This document shows, piece by piece, positions 35,508-44,252 of a DNA stretch of 54,543 nt. Origin of the DNA: Desulfobacteraceae bacterium (GTDB lineage: Bacteria > Desulfobacterota > Desulfobacteria > Desulfobacterales > SURF-7); NCBI GenBank assembly GCA_003599865.1, contig QZKS01000033.1, positions 1 to 54,543 on the forward strand, given 5' to 3'. The translations under genes were made by a program, and so were the position numbers. The first letter of the stretch is position 1, and each line of letters begins with the position of its first letter. A model generated the notes under the pieces. That model made no database searches, had not been told where the DNA came from, and saw only the letters and a list, made by a program, of their open reading frames with translations.

Positions 35508-36878
35508 ATGGACAAGCTGAAAGCGCTTTCCGTTCTTGACGGACGATACGGCCGAATTACAAGTTCACTGGGTGAGGTTTTTTCAGAGTACGGTTTGATC
35601 AGGCATCGTGTTTTTGTTGAAATCCAATGGCTCAAATTTCTGACGACAGAACTGGGCCTTGCGGACATTCCATCTCAGGACCTTCCGAAGCTGGATGAAA
35701 TTTTTGCAGACTTTCATTCCGGTTCTGCCGAACAGGTCAAAGCAATTGAAAAAACAACAAACCACGACGTTAAGGCTGTCGAGTATTATATCAAGGAAAA
35801 ACTTGCAACCGCCGGACTGTCATCCATTAAAGAATGGGTTCATTTTGCCTGCACATCCGAAGACATTAACAATACTGCCTACGCATTGATGCTGAAAAAG
35901 GGAAGGGATTTTGCAGCGGAGACCGTGCTGGAGGTTCTGGAGAGAGTGGAGGCGCTGGGCGAACAATACAAATCCATCCCGATGATGTCCAGAACACATG
36001 GTCAGCCCGCCTCGCCGACTACAGTAGGGAAGGAATTCATCAATTTTGCATGGCGCATCCGGGAAGAACTCGGCAAATTCAGAGAAACCGATATCCAGGG
36101 CAAATTTAATGGCGCGACCGGAAATTTTAATGCCCACGCCTTCGTGTTCCCCGAAATAGACTGGATGGAAGCAAGCCGTAAATTTATTGCAGATTATTTG
36201 CATATTACTCCTTTGTTATATACAACACAGATCAATCCCTACAATTATATTTCAACCCTTCTGCATAACCTGATTCGTATCGCAGCCATCATGATCGATC
36301 TGGATCGGGATATGTGGGGGTACATTTCCCTGGGTTACTTCAAGCAAAAAACAAAAGAAGGCGAGGTCGGTTCGTCAACCATGCCCCATAAGGTCAATCC
36401 CATTGATTTTGAAAACAGTGAAGGCAATATGGGGATCGCGATTTCCATGGCCGAGCACCTTGCGGTAAAACTCCTTCAATCCAGATTTCAGAGGGATTTG
36501 TCAGACAGCACGGTTCTGCGAAACCTGGGGGCTATCTTCGGATATTTTCAGATCGGCATGCAGAGCGCGCTCAAAGGTCTTTCCAAAATTGACCTCAATC
36601 AGAAGGTTATTGAAAATGACCTGGAAAACAACCAGGAATTGCTTGCCGAACCGATTCAGACCGCCATGCGTGTTTTCGGGGAAGAAAATCCGTATGAAAA
36701 GTTAAAAGAACTAACCAGAGGCAGAAAGATTACACATGAATCATTGGAGATCTTTATTGACAAACTGGATAAAGTTCCTTCCGATGTAAAGGGCAGAATG
36801 AAAAAGCTGTATGTAAAAGATTATACAGGAATGGCTGAAGATCTGATCGACCATTATTTTGCCCGGAAATCCATATGA
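35508..36878 (+). CDS. purB: adenylosuccinate lyase
   Basis: Fumarate-releasing lyase acting twice in purine synthesis (SAICAR and adenylosuccinate). 456 residues of the E. coli-type branch: LSVLDGRYG at the start, TTNHDVKAVEYYIK, CTSEDINN, SRTHGQPASPTT and the signature GSSTMPHKVNPIDFENSEGN. GGAGG seven bases upstream sets the ATG at 35508. Divergent from the ilv operon; it closes the housekeeping part of the window before the polysaccharide genes. Confidence 0.96.
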   Translation: MDKLKALSVLDGRYGRITSSLGEVFSEYGLIRHRVFVEIQWLKFLTTELGLADIPSQDLPKLDEIFADFHSGSAEQVKAIEKTTNHDVKAVEYYIKEKLATAGLSSIKEWVHFACTSEDINNTAYALMLKKGRDFAAETVLEVLERVEALGEQYKSIPMMSRTHGQPASPTTVGKEFINFAWRIREELGKFRETDIQGKFNGATGNFNAHAFVFPEIDWMEASRKFIADYLHITPLLYTTQINPYNYISTLLHNLIRIAAIMIDLDRDMWGYISLGYFKQKTKEGEVGSSTMPHKVNPIDFENSEGNMGIAISMAEHLAVKLLQSRFQRDLSDSTVLRNLGAIFGYFQIGMQSALKGLSKIDLNQKVIENDLENNQELLAEPIQTAMRVFGEENPYEKLKELTRGRKITHESLEIFIDKLDKVPSDVKGRMKKLYVKDYTGMAEDLIDHYFARKSI

Positions 36879-36968
36879 TAAAAATACGAATTTTATTCTG
36901 ATTGCGATTGTACTGAAACGATTGATTTGGTCCGACAGAGATCTTTTTTTCTATCTCATCAAATCCCC

Positions 36969-37005
36969 TTGACATAGACCCGTAAATATGTTCAATTGCT
37001 GAACA
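36969..37005 (+). promoter_or_regulatory. candidate promoter with palindrome before the polysaccharide cluster
   Basis: TTGACA (36969-36974) with a weak -10 (TTCAAT, 16 bases on). That box overlaps a perfect inverted repeat TGTTCA-ATTGC-TGAACA (36989-37005). Three TTGCAG copies follow at 37044, 37070 and 37088. It lies about 140-170 bases before the regulator gene at 37143. Suggestive only. Confidence 0.3.
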
Positions 37006-37142
37006 CTATCTAAGACCTACAAATTTAAAGAAAATACATTCCCTTGCAGCTTCTTCTCAATATAAACTTTTGCAGGTTTTGTGTAACTTGCAGAGCGGAG
37101 CTGTATCCAGCCATTATATTGAAATAATTCAATCCGATAAAA

Positions 37143-37724
37143 ATGGATCAACAAGAATTACGAACATTGAGAATCCTGGAAGAGATAGAAAAGGATCAGA
37201 GCGCCGGACAACGGGAGCTGGCTCAAAAGCTTAATGTTTCATTAGGATTGGTGAACTCTTTTATTAAAAGACTGGTCCACAAAGGGTATTTTAAGGTTAC
37301 GATGATACCGAGGAATCGGATTAAGTATATCCTTACACCCAAGGGTTTTGCTGAAAAATCACGATTAACCTATGAGTATTTTAGATATTCATATCGACTT
37401 TATAAAGACGCCCGCTCAAAGTTCAAAAAACTTTTTTCAGATTTTTCAGAAAAAGGGATTCATAGAATCGTATTTTATGGGGTAAGTGATCTGTCTGAGA
37501 TTGCGTATCTATCCTTACAGGAAACCAATATTCAGATGATTGCCATTGTAGATGAGGAGAGACTCGGGGATCATTTTTTTCAGACAATCGTAAAAGATCC
37601 GATAATTCTACAAACCCTTTCCTTTGATAAAATTATTATTACCTCAGATGAACTGGTTGGCGAAACAATTAAAAAGCTTACAGGGTACAACATCGATCCG
37701 GAAAAAATAGAACCATTATTCTAA
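37143..37724 (+). CDS. winged-helix regulator at the head of the polysaccharide cluster
   Basis: 193 residues. A MarR/Lrp-like winged helix at 5-75 (LRILEEIEKDQSAGQRELAQKLNVS, then LVNSFIKRLVHKGYFKV) is followed by a domain (about 105-190) with a Rossmann-like pattern, IHRIVFYGVSDLSEIAYLSL and IIITSDELVGETIK, which may sense a nucleotide or sugar nucleotide. Proteins of this layout often head O-antigen or capsule clusters in deltaproteobacteria, which fits its place here. The DNA site is unknown; the palindrome at 36989-37005 is a candidate. Confidence 0.75.
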   Translation: MDQQELRTLRILEEIEKDQSAGQRELAQKLNVSLGLVNSFIKRLVHKGYFKVTMIPRNRIKYILTPKGFAEKSRLTYEYFRYSYRLYKDARSKFKKLFSDFSEKGIHRIVFYGVSDLSEIAYLSLQETNIQMIAIVDEERLGDHFFQTIVKDPIILQTLSFDKIIITSDELVGETIKKLTGYNIDPEKIEPLF

Positions 37725-37802
37725 CGATATCTGACGAGACTGGAAATCAGGCGTACAAAGATTTAACAGGATCGTTTTGATCATCATGATAAAGGGGGGA
37801 CA

Positions 37803-38930
37803 TTGAAATTTATCGATTTGGAATTTCAGCAGAAAAGAATTCAAGATAAAATTGAATCCAATATCAAAACCGTGCTTGATCACGGTCAATACATTATGGG
37901 GCCGGAAATTGCGGCCCTTGAAAACACACTGAATCAATACATCGGGTCAAAACATGCGATTTCCTGTTCATCAGGCACCGATGCGCTTTTTCTTTCGCTG
38001 CTTGCATATAACATTGTCCCGGGAGATGCTATCATAACAACGCCCTTCACCTTTATTGCAACAGCAGAGGTGATCAGTTTGCTTGGAGCTACCCCGGTTT
38101 TTGTGGATATCGACCCAAAAACCTTTAATATCGATCCAGATCAAATTACGAAGAAGATTATTGAAATCAAGGCCACTCGAAATGACATTATGGTCAGGGG
38201 TATTATTGCAGTCGACCTTTTTGGGCTGCCTGCGGATTATGATCGGATCAACGCTATTGCCAAGGAGCATAATCTTTTTGTAATTGAAGACGCTGCACAG
38301 TCATTCGGAGCTGTTTACAAGGGGAAAAAAGCATGCTCATTAGGAGATGTCGGTTGTGCTTCCTTTTTTCCTGCCAAACCATTGGGCTGTTATGGGGATG
38401 GAGGAATGTGTTTTACGGATAATCCGGTATTGGCTGAAAAAATCGGCTCGTTGCGTGTCCATGGGAAAGGCGGCCACAAGTATGATAATATCCGTATAGG
38501 AAGCAATAGCCGGTTGGATACAATTCAGGCCGCGATTCTTCTTGCCAAGTTTGAAATTTTTCCGGAAGAAATTACACTTCGTCAACAGGTGGCATCGCGG
38601 TACCAAAAAAAATTATCGAATCATCCAGCACTCATTACCCCTTACATTCCTGACAGATCCATGAGTATCTGGGCGCAATACTCCATACTCGCGAAAAATG
38701 AGGTGCACAGGAAGGATTGCATGTCAAAACTAAAGAATCATGGAATCCCTACAGCCGTATACTATCCAAAACCGTTGCATCTTCAGGGAGCGTTTGAGTA
38801 TCTTCAATATCGAGAAGGGGAATTACCGGTCAGTGAGAATATTGCAAAGCGGATTTTCAGCCTTCCAATGCATCCCTATTTAACGGAAGAAGAACAAGAG
38901 GATATCATTAAGGTATTATCCGCATGCTGA
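37803..38930 (+). CDS. wbpE: DegT-family aminotransferase, WbpE/WlbC-like
   Basis: PLP aminotransferase expected to turn UDP-3-keto-GlcNAcA into UDP-3-amino-GlcNAcA. 375 residues. The N-terminus KFIDLEFQQKRI, SSGTDALFLSL, DLFGLPAD, EDAAQSFGA and the PLP lysine Lys192 in FFPAKPLG all match WbpE-type enzymes. The start is TTG at 37803 after GGGGGG; there is no ATG nearby and homologues begin at this point. The next gene encodes the dehydrogenase and acetyltransferase steps on either side of this reaction. Confidence 0.88.
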   Translation: MKFIDLEFQQKRIQDKIESNIKTVLDHGQYIMGPEIAALENTLNQYIGSKHAISCSSGTDALFLSLLAYNIVPGDAIITTPFTFIATAEVISLLGATPVFVDIDPKTFNIDPDQITKKIIEIKATRNDIMVRGIIAVDLFGLPADYDRINAIAKEHNLFVIEDAAQSFGAVYKGKKACSLGDVGCASFFPAKPLGCYGDGGMCFTDNPVLAEKIGSLRVHGKGGHKYDNIRIGSNSRLDTIQAAILLAKFEIFPEEITLRQQVASRYQKKLSNHPALITPYIPDRSMSIWAQYSILAKNEVHRKDCMSKLKNHGIPTAVYYPKPLHLQGAFEYLQYREGELPVSENIAKRIFSLPMHPYLTEEEQEDIIKVLSAC

Positions 38931-39062
38931 TCCATACTGATTGATGGACATAACAGTTATACGTACTGAAGAATATCTATCCAATGTAAGCGGTTTCTTG
39001 ACTTTCGGAAAGAAATATCAAAATCATTTCAAGTTTGGTTTAACCATGGAGGTTCTAATACA

Positions 39063-40769
39063 GTGAATCCAGAAACAGACAAAATACCCGCTATTGCAGT
39101 TATCGGCAGTGGCTACTGGGGTAAAAATCTTGTTCGAGTTTTTCATACCTTGCATGCACTGAAACTGATTTGTGATAAAAACGAAGATACTCTTATCAGA
39201 TTCAAGGAATCATATCCTGAAATTGAGATCTGCCAATCACTTTCAGAACTCTTAATCCGGGACGATATTGATGGGGTGGTTATAGCCGCACCTGCTGAAA
39301 CCCATTACGATATTGCACGGGAGGTATTGCTTTCAGGAAAACATGTTTATGTTGAAAAACCGCTGACACTTCGAGAAGAAGACGGAGAAGAGCTGATCAG
39401 GATCGCTAAAAATCAGAATAAAACCTTAATGGTAGGCCATCTTCTTCAATACCATCCGGCGTTTTGCCGTTTAAAAGAATTGGCCAGGAACGGAGAACTT
39501 GGAAAAATTAATTATATTTATTCCAATCGATTGAATCTGGGAAAAATTCGAAGAGAGGAAAATATTCTCTGGTCCTTTGCCCCTCATGATATCTCAATGA
39601 TCCTGTCTCTTGCCGGTGAATTTCCGGAAGCGGTTTATGCTACCGGAGGCAACTATTTGCATAAAAAAATTGCTGATGTAACCACAACACATCTTGATTT
39701 TTCTTCTGGTTTGAAAGCGCATATTTTTGTTTCATGGCTCCATCCATTCAAGGAACAAAAGCTTGTGGTTGTCGGTGATAAAAAGATGGCTGTTTTTGAC
39801 GATACTCAGCCTTGGGAAAAAAAGCTCCTTCTGTACCCTCATAAAATAAACTGGAAAAACAACATTCCTGTTCCGGATAAGGCTGATGCAGAAAAAATAG
39901 AACTCCCGGAAAGTGAACCCCTGAAACTGGAATGTGAACATTTTCTACAGAGCATATTGCTTAAATTCAGACCGATAACCGATGGAGAAGAAGGGCTTCG
40001 CGTTCTAAAAGTCCTGAATGCCTGCCAGCGTTCCCTGGATTCCGGTAATTGCAAAATCGTTTTAAAAGGGAATGAGAACAAGGATGTCCAAATCCATTCA
40101 AGTGAAAACAAGAAACAGCAGTCAACCGATTATTTTCATCATGAGACAGCGGTAATCGACGAGGGTGCAGAGATCGGTCCGAAAACAAAAATCTGGCATT
40201 TCTCCCACATTCTGAAAGGTGCAAAAATTGGAGCCGGATGCAATCTTGGACAAAATGTTTCTGTATCCGGAGGCGTAACATTGGGTAACAATGTAAAGGT
40301 TCAAAACAATGTCTCCATATATGAAGGAAGTATCGTGGAGGATGATGTCTTTCTGGGGCCTTCCTGTGTATTGACAAATGTCACAAATCCGCGATCTCAG
40401 ATCACAAGACGATCTCTTTATGAGACGACACTGATCCGTCGAGGCGCAACCATCGGCGCCAATGCGACCATTGTTTGTGGTGTGACGATCGGACGGTATG
40501 CATTTGTTGCAGCCGGGACTACGGTTACCCGTGATGTTCCTGATTATGGCCTGGTAATGGGTTCTCCAGGCAGACTCCACGGGTGGATGAGCCGGCATGG
40601 CCATCGATTGACCTCTTCAGGAAATGGCCCCATGATATGTCCGGAAAGCGGATTGCGCTATCAGGAGATTGAACCCGGCGTTTTGCGCTGTCTTGATGTG
40701 GATGAGGAAGAACCATTGCCTTCCAGTATGTCGGTTGGCGTCAACTCCTATGATTATTTTAAATCATGA
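39063..40769 (+). CDS. fused UDP-GlcNAcA 3-dehydrogenase and N-acetyltransferase (WlbA-WlbB)
   Basis: 568 residues, two enzymes in one chain. Residues 8-335 are a Gfo/Idh/MocA oxidoreductase (GSGYWG 15-20, catalytic EKP 98-100, HDISM around 175). Residues 357-515 are a left-handed beta-helix acyltransferase with hexapeptide repeats (ETAVIDEGAEIG, then KIWHFSHILKGAKIG), as in WlbB/WbpD. A short C-terminal tail has two cysteines (CPESGLRYQEIEPGVLRC). The first domain oxidises C3 of UDP-GlcNAcA and the last acetylates the amine made by the upstream aminotransferase. The start is GTG at 39063 with GGAGG about ten bases before. Confidence 0.88.
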   Translation: MNPETDKIPAIAVIGSGYWGKNLVRVFHTLHALKLICDKNEDTLIRFKESYPEIEICQSLSELLIRDDIDGVVIAAPAETHYDIAREVLLSGKHVYVEKPLTLREEDGEELIRIAKNQNKTLMVGHLLQYHPAFCRLKELARNGELGKINYIYSNRLNLGKIRREENILWSFAPHDISMILSLAGEFPEAVYATGGNYLHKKIADVTTTHLDFSSGLKAHIFVSWLHPFKEQKLVVVGDKKMAVFDDTQPWEKKLLLYPHKINWKNNIPVPDKADAEKIELPESEPLKLECEHFLQSILLKFRPITDGEEGLRVLKVLNACQRSLDSGNCKIVLKGNENKDVQIHSSENKKQQSTDYFHHETAVIDEGAEIGPKTKIWHFSHILKGAKIGAGCNLGQNVSVSGGVTLGNNVKVQNNVSIYEGSIVEDDVFLGPSCVLTNVTNPRSQITRRSLYETTLIRRGATIGANATIVCGVTIGRYAFVAAGTTVTRDVPDYGLVMGSPGRLHGWMSRHGHRLTSSGNGPMICPESGLRYQEIEPGVLRCLDVDEEEPLPSSMSVGVNSYDYFKS

Positions 40770-40782
40770 TGTGTAACTCAAC

Positions 40783-42039
40783 ATGCACCGATATCTTAAA
40801 AATAATCTGATTATTCTTGTTTTTATAAATTCCGGTTTTGTGTTTGGTTATATTTTTCAACTGATCATGGCCAGGACTCTAACTCCGGCTGAGTACGGCA
40901 GTTTTAATTCGTTGAATTCCATATCCATGGTATTGTCTGTTCCATTCACGGTTTTGCCCATTGTGTTTGCACGATATACTGTTGAATTGGCTGATACAGG
41001 GTTGGGCAAATTAAAAAACCTTTTATTCAAGAGCTCTCTCTTTATGTTGAAAGTTTGGATCGTTCTCATGGTTTTTGGTTTTTTTTTACTTCCCGGCATC
41101 AAGTCGTATCTGCATCTGGATTCTTTCATTCCCATCCTCATTGTATTTTTAGATATGCTGTTAATCTTAATCCTGTCAATAATGTTTGGCATTCTGCAGG
41201 GATTAAAACGGTTTTTCCCACTCAGTATGGGGCATTCCGGGTATGCAGTCATACGTTTGGCAGCAGGGATTTTACTGGTCTCTTTTTGGGGGTTAGCCGT
41301 TAATGGAGCCCTGCTCGCAGGAACGATTGGAACAGGCGTCGTTATCATTATCTGCTATTTTGTTCTGCGAGATATTTTTATCAGTAAAGAAATCGTCTTG
41401 GCCAAAAGTTTTTATCAGGAGATGATCCGTTATGCGTTTCCTGTTTTGATCGCGATCACGATGGTTAAATTAATTATGACCCTGGATATGGTGATGGTTC
41501 GACACTATTGCACGGAAGATGATTCCGGTTTTTATGCAACAGCTTCGATTATCGGAAGGTTGGCATTCAGCCTTCCTGCTGTCCTGGTGATTGTTCTTTT
41601 TCCGGAAGTTTCCAAACATTCCGGAAAGTCATCTGAAAATAAACATCTCTGGATCACACTTGGGCTAACTGCAATAATCGGTGGCGGGATTACCATAGTT
41701 TATGTGATCTGGCCTGAATGGATTATCATGATATTGTTTGGCAGGAAATATCTGGCCGGGAGTCCATTTTTACAAATTATTGGTGCCAATATGGCTTTAC
41801 TTGCGACAGCCAATGTTTTTTTTACCTATTATCTTGCAAACCTGAATTATAAATTTTTAATACCGTTGATCGGTGGGGTGTTTTTAATGGTTGGCCTTAC
41901 GCTGATCTATCATGAAAATGCTTTAATGATAGCCAAGATTCAAATGATTTCGGTTGTCTGTGTTTCTATTGGAAGCTTGGCTATATTCGTGACGGACAAC
42001 TCTAAAAAAAGTCGCTGCAAAAAAGCTACAATCTATTGA
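40783..42039 (+). CDS. wzx: Wzx-type polysaccharide flippase (first copy)
   Basis: 418-residue integral membrane protein with about 12 helices of the MOP/Wzx superfamily. The N-terminal FGYIFQLIMARTLTPAEYGSFNSLNS is the usual first-helix region. It would flip lipid-linked repeat units across the inner membrane. Thirteen bases after the fused sugar gene, with a weak ribosome site. A second flippase occurs at 50887 with little similarity. Confidence 0.82.
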   Translation: MHRYLKNNLIILVFINSGFVFGYIFQLIMARTLTPAEYGSFNSLNSISMVLSVPFTVLPIVFARYTVELADTGLGKLKNLLFKSSLFMLKVWIVLMVFGFFLLPGIKSYLHLDSFIPILIVFLDMLLILILSIMFGILQGLKRFFPLSMGHSGYAVIRLAAGILLVSFWGLAVNGALLAGTIGTGVVIIICYFVLRDIFISKEIVLAKSFYQEMIRYAFPVLIAITMVKLIMTLDMVMVRHYCTEDDSGFYATASIIGRLAFSLPAVLVIVLFPEVSKHSGKSSENKHLWITLGLTAIIGGGITIVYVIWPEWIIMILFGRKYLAGSPFLQIIGANMALLATANVFFTYYLANLNYKFLIPLIGGVFLMVGLTLIYHENALMIAKIQMISVVCVSIGSLAIFVTDNSKKSRCKKATIY

Positions 42040-42093
42040 ATATATTGATAAAGGTATTTTTTTTGATTTGAATGCTATGTGGAGAATCGTGCT

Positions 42094-43107
42094 ATGAATC
42101 ATTCCGTTAATGGAAAAGAAAAGAATATTGAGTTGATTGATATTATCAGGGTGTTATGGAGATGGAAGGTTCTTATCATCGTTGGCACCGCATTTGCGAT
42201 TTTGGTTATGGCATATGTCAATACCCTCATTACTCCGGAGTACTTGCTCAATATGGTAGTTCGTCCTGGAACGCTGAATATCAGCAATAACGGACAAATT
42301 ACATATGTCGATTCTGCGGAGAATATCAAAGCAATGATTGAGGCAAAGACGTTCAACCAGGAGATTAAGGATTTGATCAGAGCGGAAAAAAAATTTAAGG
42401 TTCCAGATCAGATCAAGTTATCAGTAGCCTTGCCGCCAGGCACAGCAAGCCTTGATATCAGCTACATCACTTCTGATATTGACAGGGGTGTTTTTATACT
42501 GAATCAATTGGGGACCCTTCTTGAAGCGAAATTTATTCCCATCGCAGATTATTATCGAAAAGAAATCGAACGGGATATAGAGAATATCAAACTGGAAATA
42601 CAGAGACAGGAACCGATTATTCAAAATGTACATTATGAAATTAAAATGATTGATAACCGTGTACATGAACTTCAGGATGATATCAAAAGAGTTCATTCAA
42701 ATACCGAGAGGCTTATCGAAGCAAGAAACAAGATACTTTCCTCAAAGCAAACCGGTGTGGACAGCATTTCGGTTTTGCTCGCAACAAATTCAATTCAGGG
42801 AAATATCAGCATAGCAAACAATTTTAAAAATGAATTACAGAACAATATGCTGACCCGTGATAAATTATCGCTGGAAATAAAAAACATTCAAAGTACGATC
42901 AAACTTATGGAAGAGAACATTAAAAAACTAAGCTTTAAAAAAGATATCATCGGGAGCATCCGTATACTTAAAGCACCTTCCTCACCTATTCAGGTCGAAC
43001 CGGATAAAAAACGTAATTTAAAAATCGCTTTTGTGGCAGGGTTAACATTTATGATTCTTCTATCATTTTTTATTGAATACCTGATGCATCACAAGATCAA
43101 GGAATAG
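42094..43107 (+). CDS. wzz: Wzz-family chain-length determinant
   Basis: Polysaccharide co-polymerase controlling O-chain length. 337 residues. The N-terminal ELIDIIRVLWRWKVLIIVGTAFAILVMAY includes the first membrane helix (about 27-45). A long helical periplasmic part with predicted coiled coil spans about 145-280, and a second helix at 317-334 (KIAFVAGLTFMILLSFFIEY) follows the PSSPIQVEPDKKRNLK junction. The start at 42094 has GGAG ten bases before; a GTG five codons upstream is the alternative. Wzz indicates Wzy-dependent assembly, although no wzy or waaL is visible here. Confidence 0.85.
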   Translation: MNHSVNGKEKNIELIDIIRVLWRWKVLIIVGTAFAILVMAYVNTLITPEYLLNMVVRPGTLNISNNGQITYVDSAENIKAMIEAKTFNQEIKDLIRAEKKFKVPDQIKLSVALPPGTASLDISYITSDIDRGVFILNQLGTLLEAKFIPIADYYRKEIERDIENIKLEIQRQEPIIQNVHYEIKMIDNRVHELQDDIKRVHSNTERLIEARNKILSSKQTGVDSISVLLATNSIQGNISIANNFKNELQNNMLTRDKLSLEIKNIQSTIKLMEENIKKLSFKKDIIGSIRILKAPSSPIQVEPDKKRNLKIAFVAGLTFMILLSFFIEYLMHHKIKE

Positions 43108-43144
43108 GTGTAGTATATCCAATCTGTTAAAAGAGTTTTAGCCA

Positions 43145-44251
43145 ATGAAAATAATAACAATAATTGGTGCGAGACCGCAATTCATTAAATCCGCAGCGGT
43201 TTCGCGTGCAATAAAACAGCATAACGCGCTTTCTTCACATAGTGATACTTTGGAGGAGGCCATTGTTCATACCGGTCAACATTATGACCAGAAAATGTCT
43301 GATATTTTTTTTAAAGAGCTAGAGATTCCCGAACCCGCCATCAATTTGAATATCGGTTCCGGCAGTCATGGTTTTCAGACCGGTCAAATGCTGATTAGAA
43401 TAGAAGCGTTACTATTATCTGAAAAACCGGATATAGTGTTGGTTTATGGGGATACCAACTCAACGCTCGCCGGTGCGCTTGCGGCAGTAAAATTACATCT
43501 GCCGATTGCTCATGTCGAATCCGGGTTGCGTTCTTTTAATAAAAGAATGCCGGAAGAACACAATCGAATTGTAACAGACCATATATCGACACTGCTTTTT
43601 TGCCCAACAAAAACTTCAATTGAAAATTTGACCCGGGAAGGAATTTCAGAGGGTGTTCATCTTGTGGGAGATGTGATGTTTGATTCTGTTCTTTATAATT
43701 TTGAATTGGCACAAAAAAAATCGGCAATTTTAGATCGGTTATCACTAATCCCCAAAACATACGCATTGGCAACAATTCATCGTGCTGAAAATACCGATCA
43801 TGCAGAACGGCTAAAAAAAATTATTCAGGCCTTTGAGGACACAGCAAAATCGAAAATACAGATTGTCATTCCCATGCACCCAAGAACCAGAAAACGGATC
43901 GCTGAACTTAATATAGACGTTAAATATTCTATGATTATTGAGCCGGTATCCTATCTTGATATGCTTCTTCTTGAAAAACATGCATCCTTTATTTTTACGG
44001 ATTCCGGTGGAGTTCAAAAGGAAGCATACTGGGCTAAAGTCCCATGTATTACTTTACGGGATGAAACAGAATGGGTTGAAACGGTTGCGTCCGGTTGGAA
44101 TTTTCTTGCCGGTGCAGACTACGGATCCATAATCGCATCATTGGAAAATAGAACAGTCGCGAAACAGTCGACATCATTATATGGAAATGGGAACGCATCC
44201 CAATTGATCATTCGTGAACTGTTACGAATGAACGGAAAGGCTGCTTTATAA
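43145..44251 (+). CDS. wecB: non-hydrolysing UDP-sugar 2-epimerase (WecB/WbpI-like)
   Basis: 368 residues of the GT-B-fold epimerase family. GARPQFIKSAAV is at the N-terminus, catalytic Asp103 is in YGDTNST, Glu125 in HVESGLRSF and Glu137/138 in MPEEHNR; HRAENTD and TDSGGVQKEA bind UDP. Either it makes UDP-ManNAc, or, given the neighbouring WbpE and WlbA-B enzymes, it converts UDP-GlcNAc3NAcA to UDP-ManNAc3NAcA as WbpI does. Context favours the second. Confidence 0.88.
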   Translation: MKIITIIGARPQFIKSAAVSRAIKQHNALSSHSDTLEEAIVHTGQHYDQKMSDIFFKELEIPEPAINLNIGSGSHGFQTGQMLIRIEALLLSEKPDIVLVYGDTNSTLAGALAAVKLHLPIAHVESGLRSFNKRMPEEHNRIVTDHISTLLFCPTKTSIENLTREGISEGVHLVGDVMFDSVLYNFELAQKKSAILDRLSLIPKTYALATIHRAENTDHAERLKKIIQAFEDTAKSKIQIVIPMHPRTRKRIAELNIDVKYSMIIEPVSYLDMLLLEKHASFIFTDSGGVQKEAYWAKVPCITLRDETEWVETVASGWNFLAGADYGSIIASLENRTVAKQSTSLYGNGNASQLIIRELLRMNGKAAL

Positions 44252-44252
44252 A

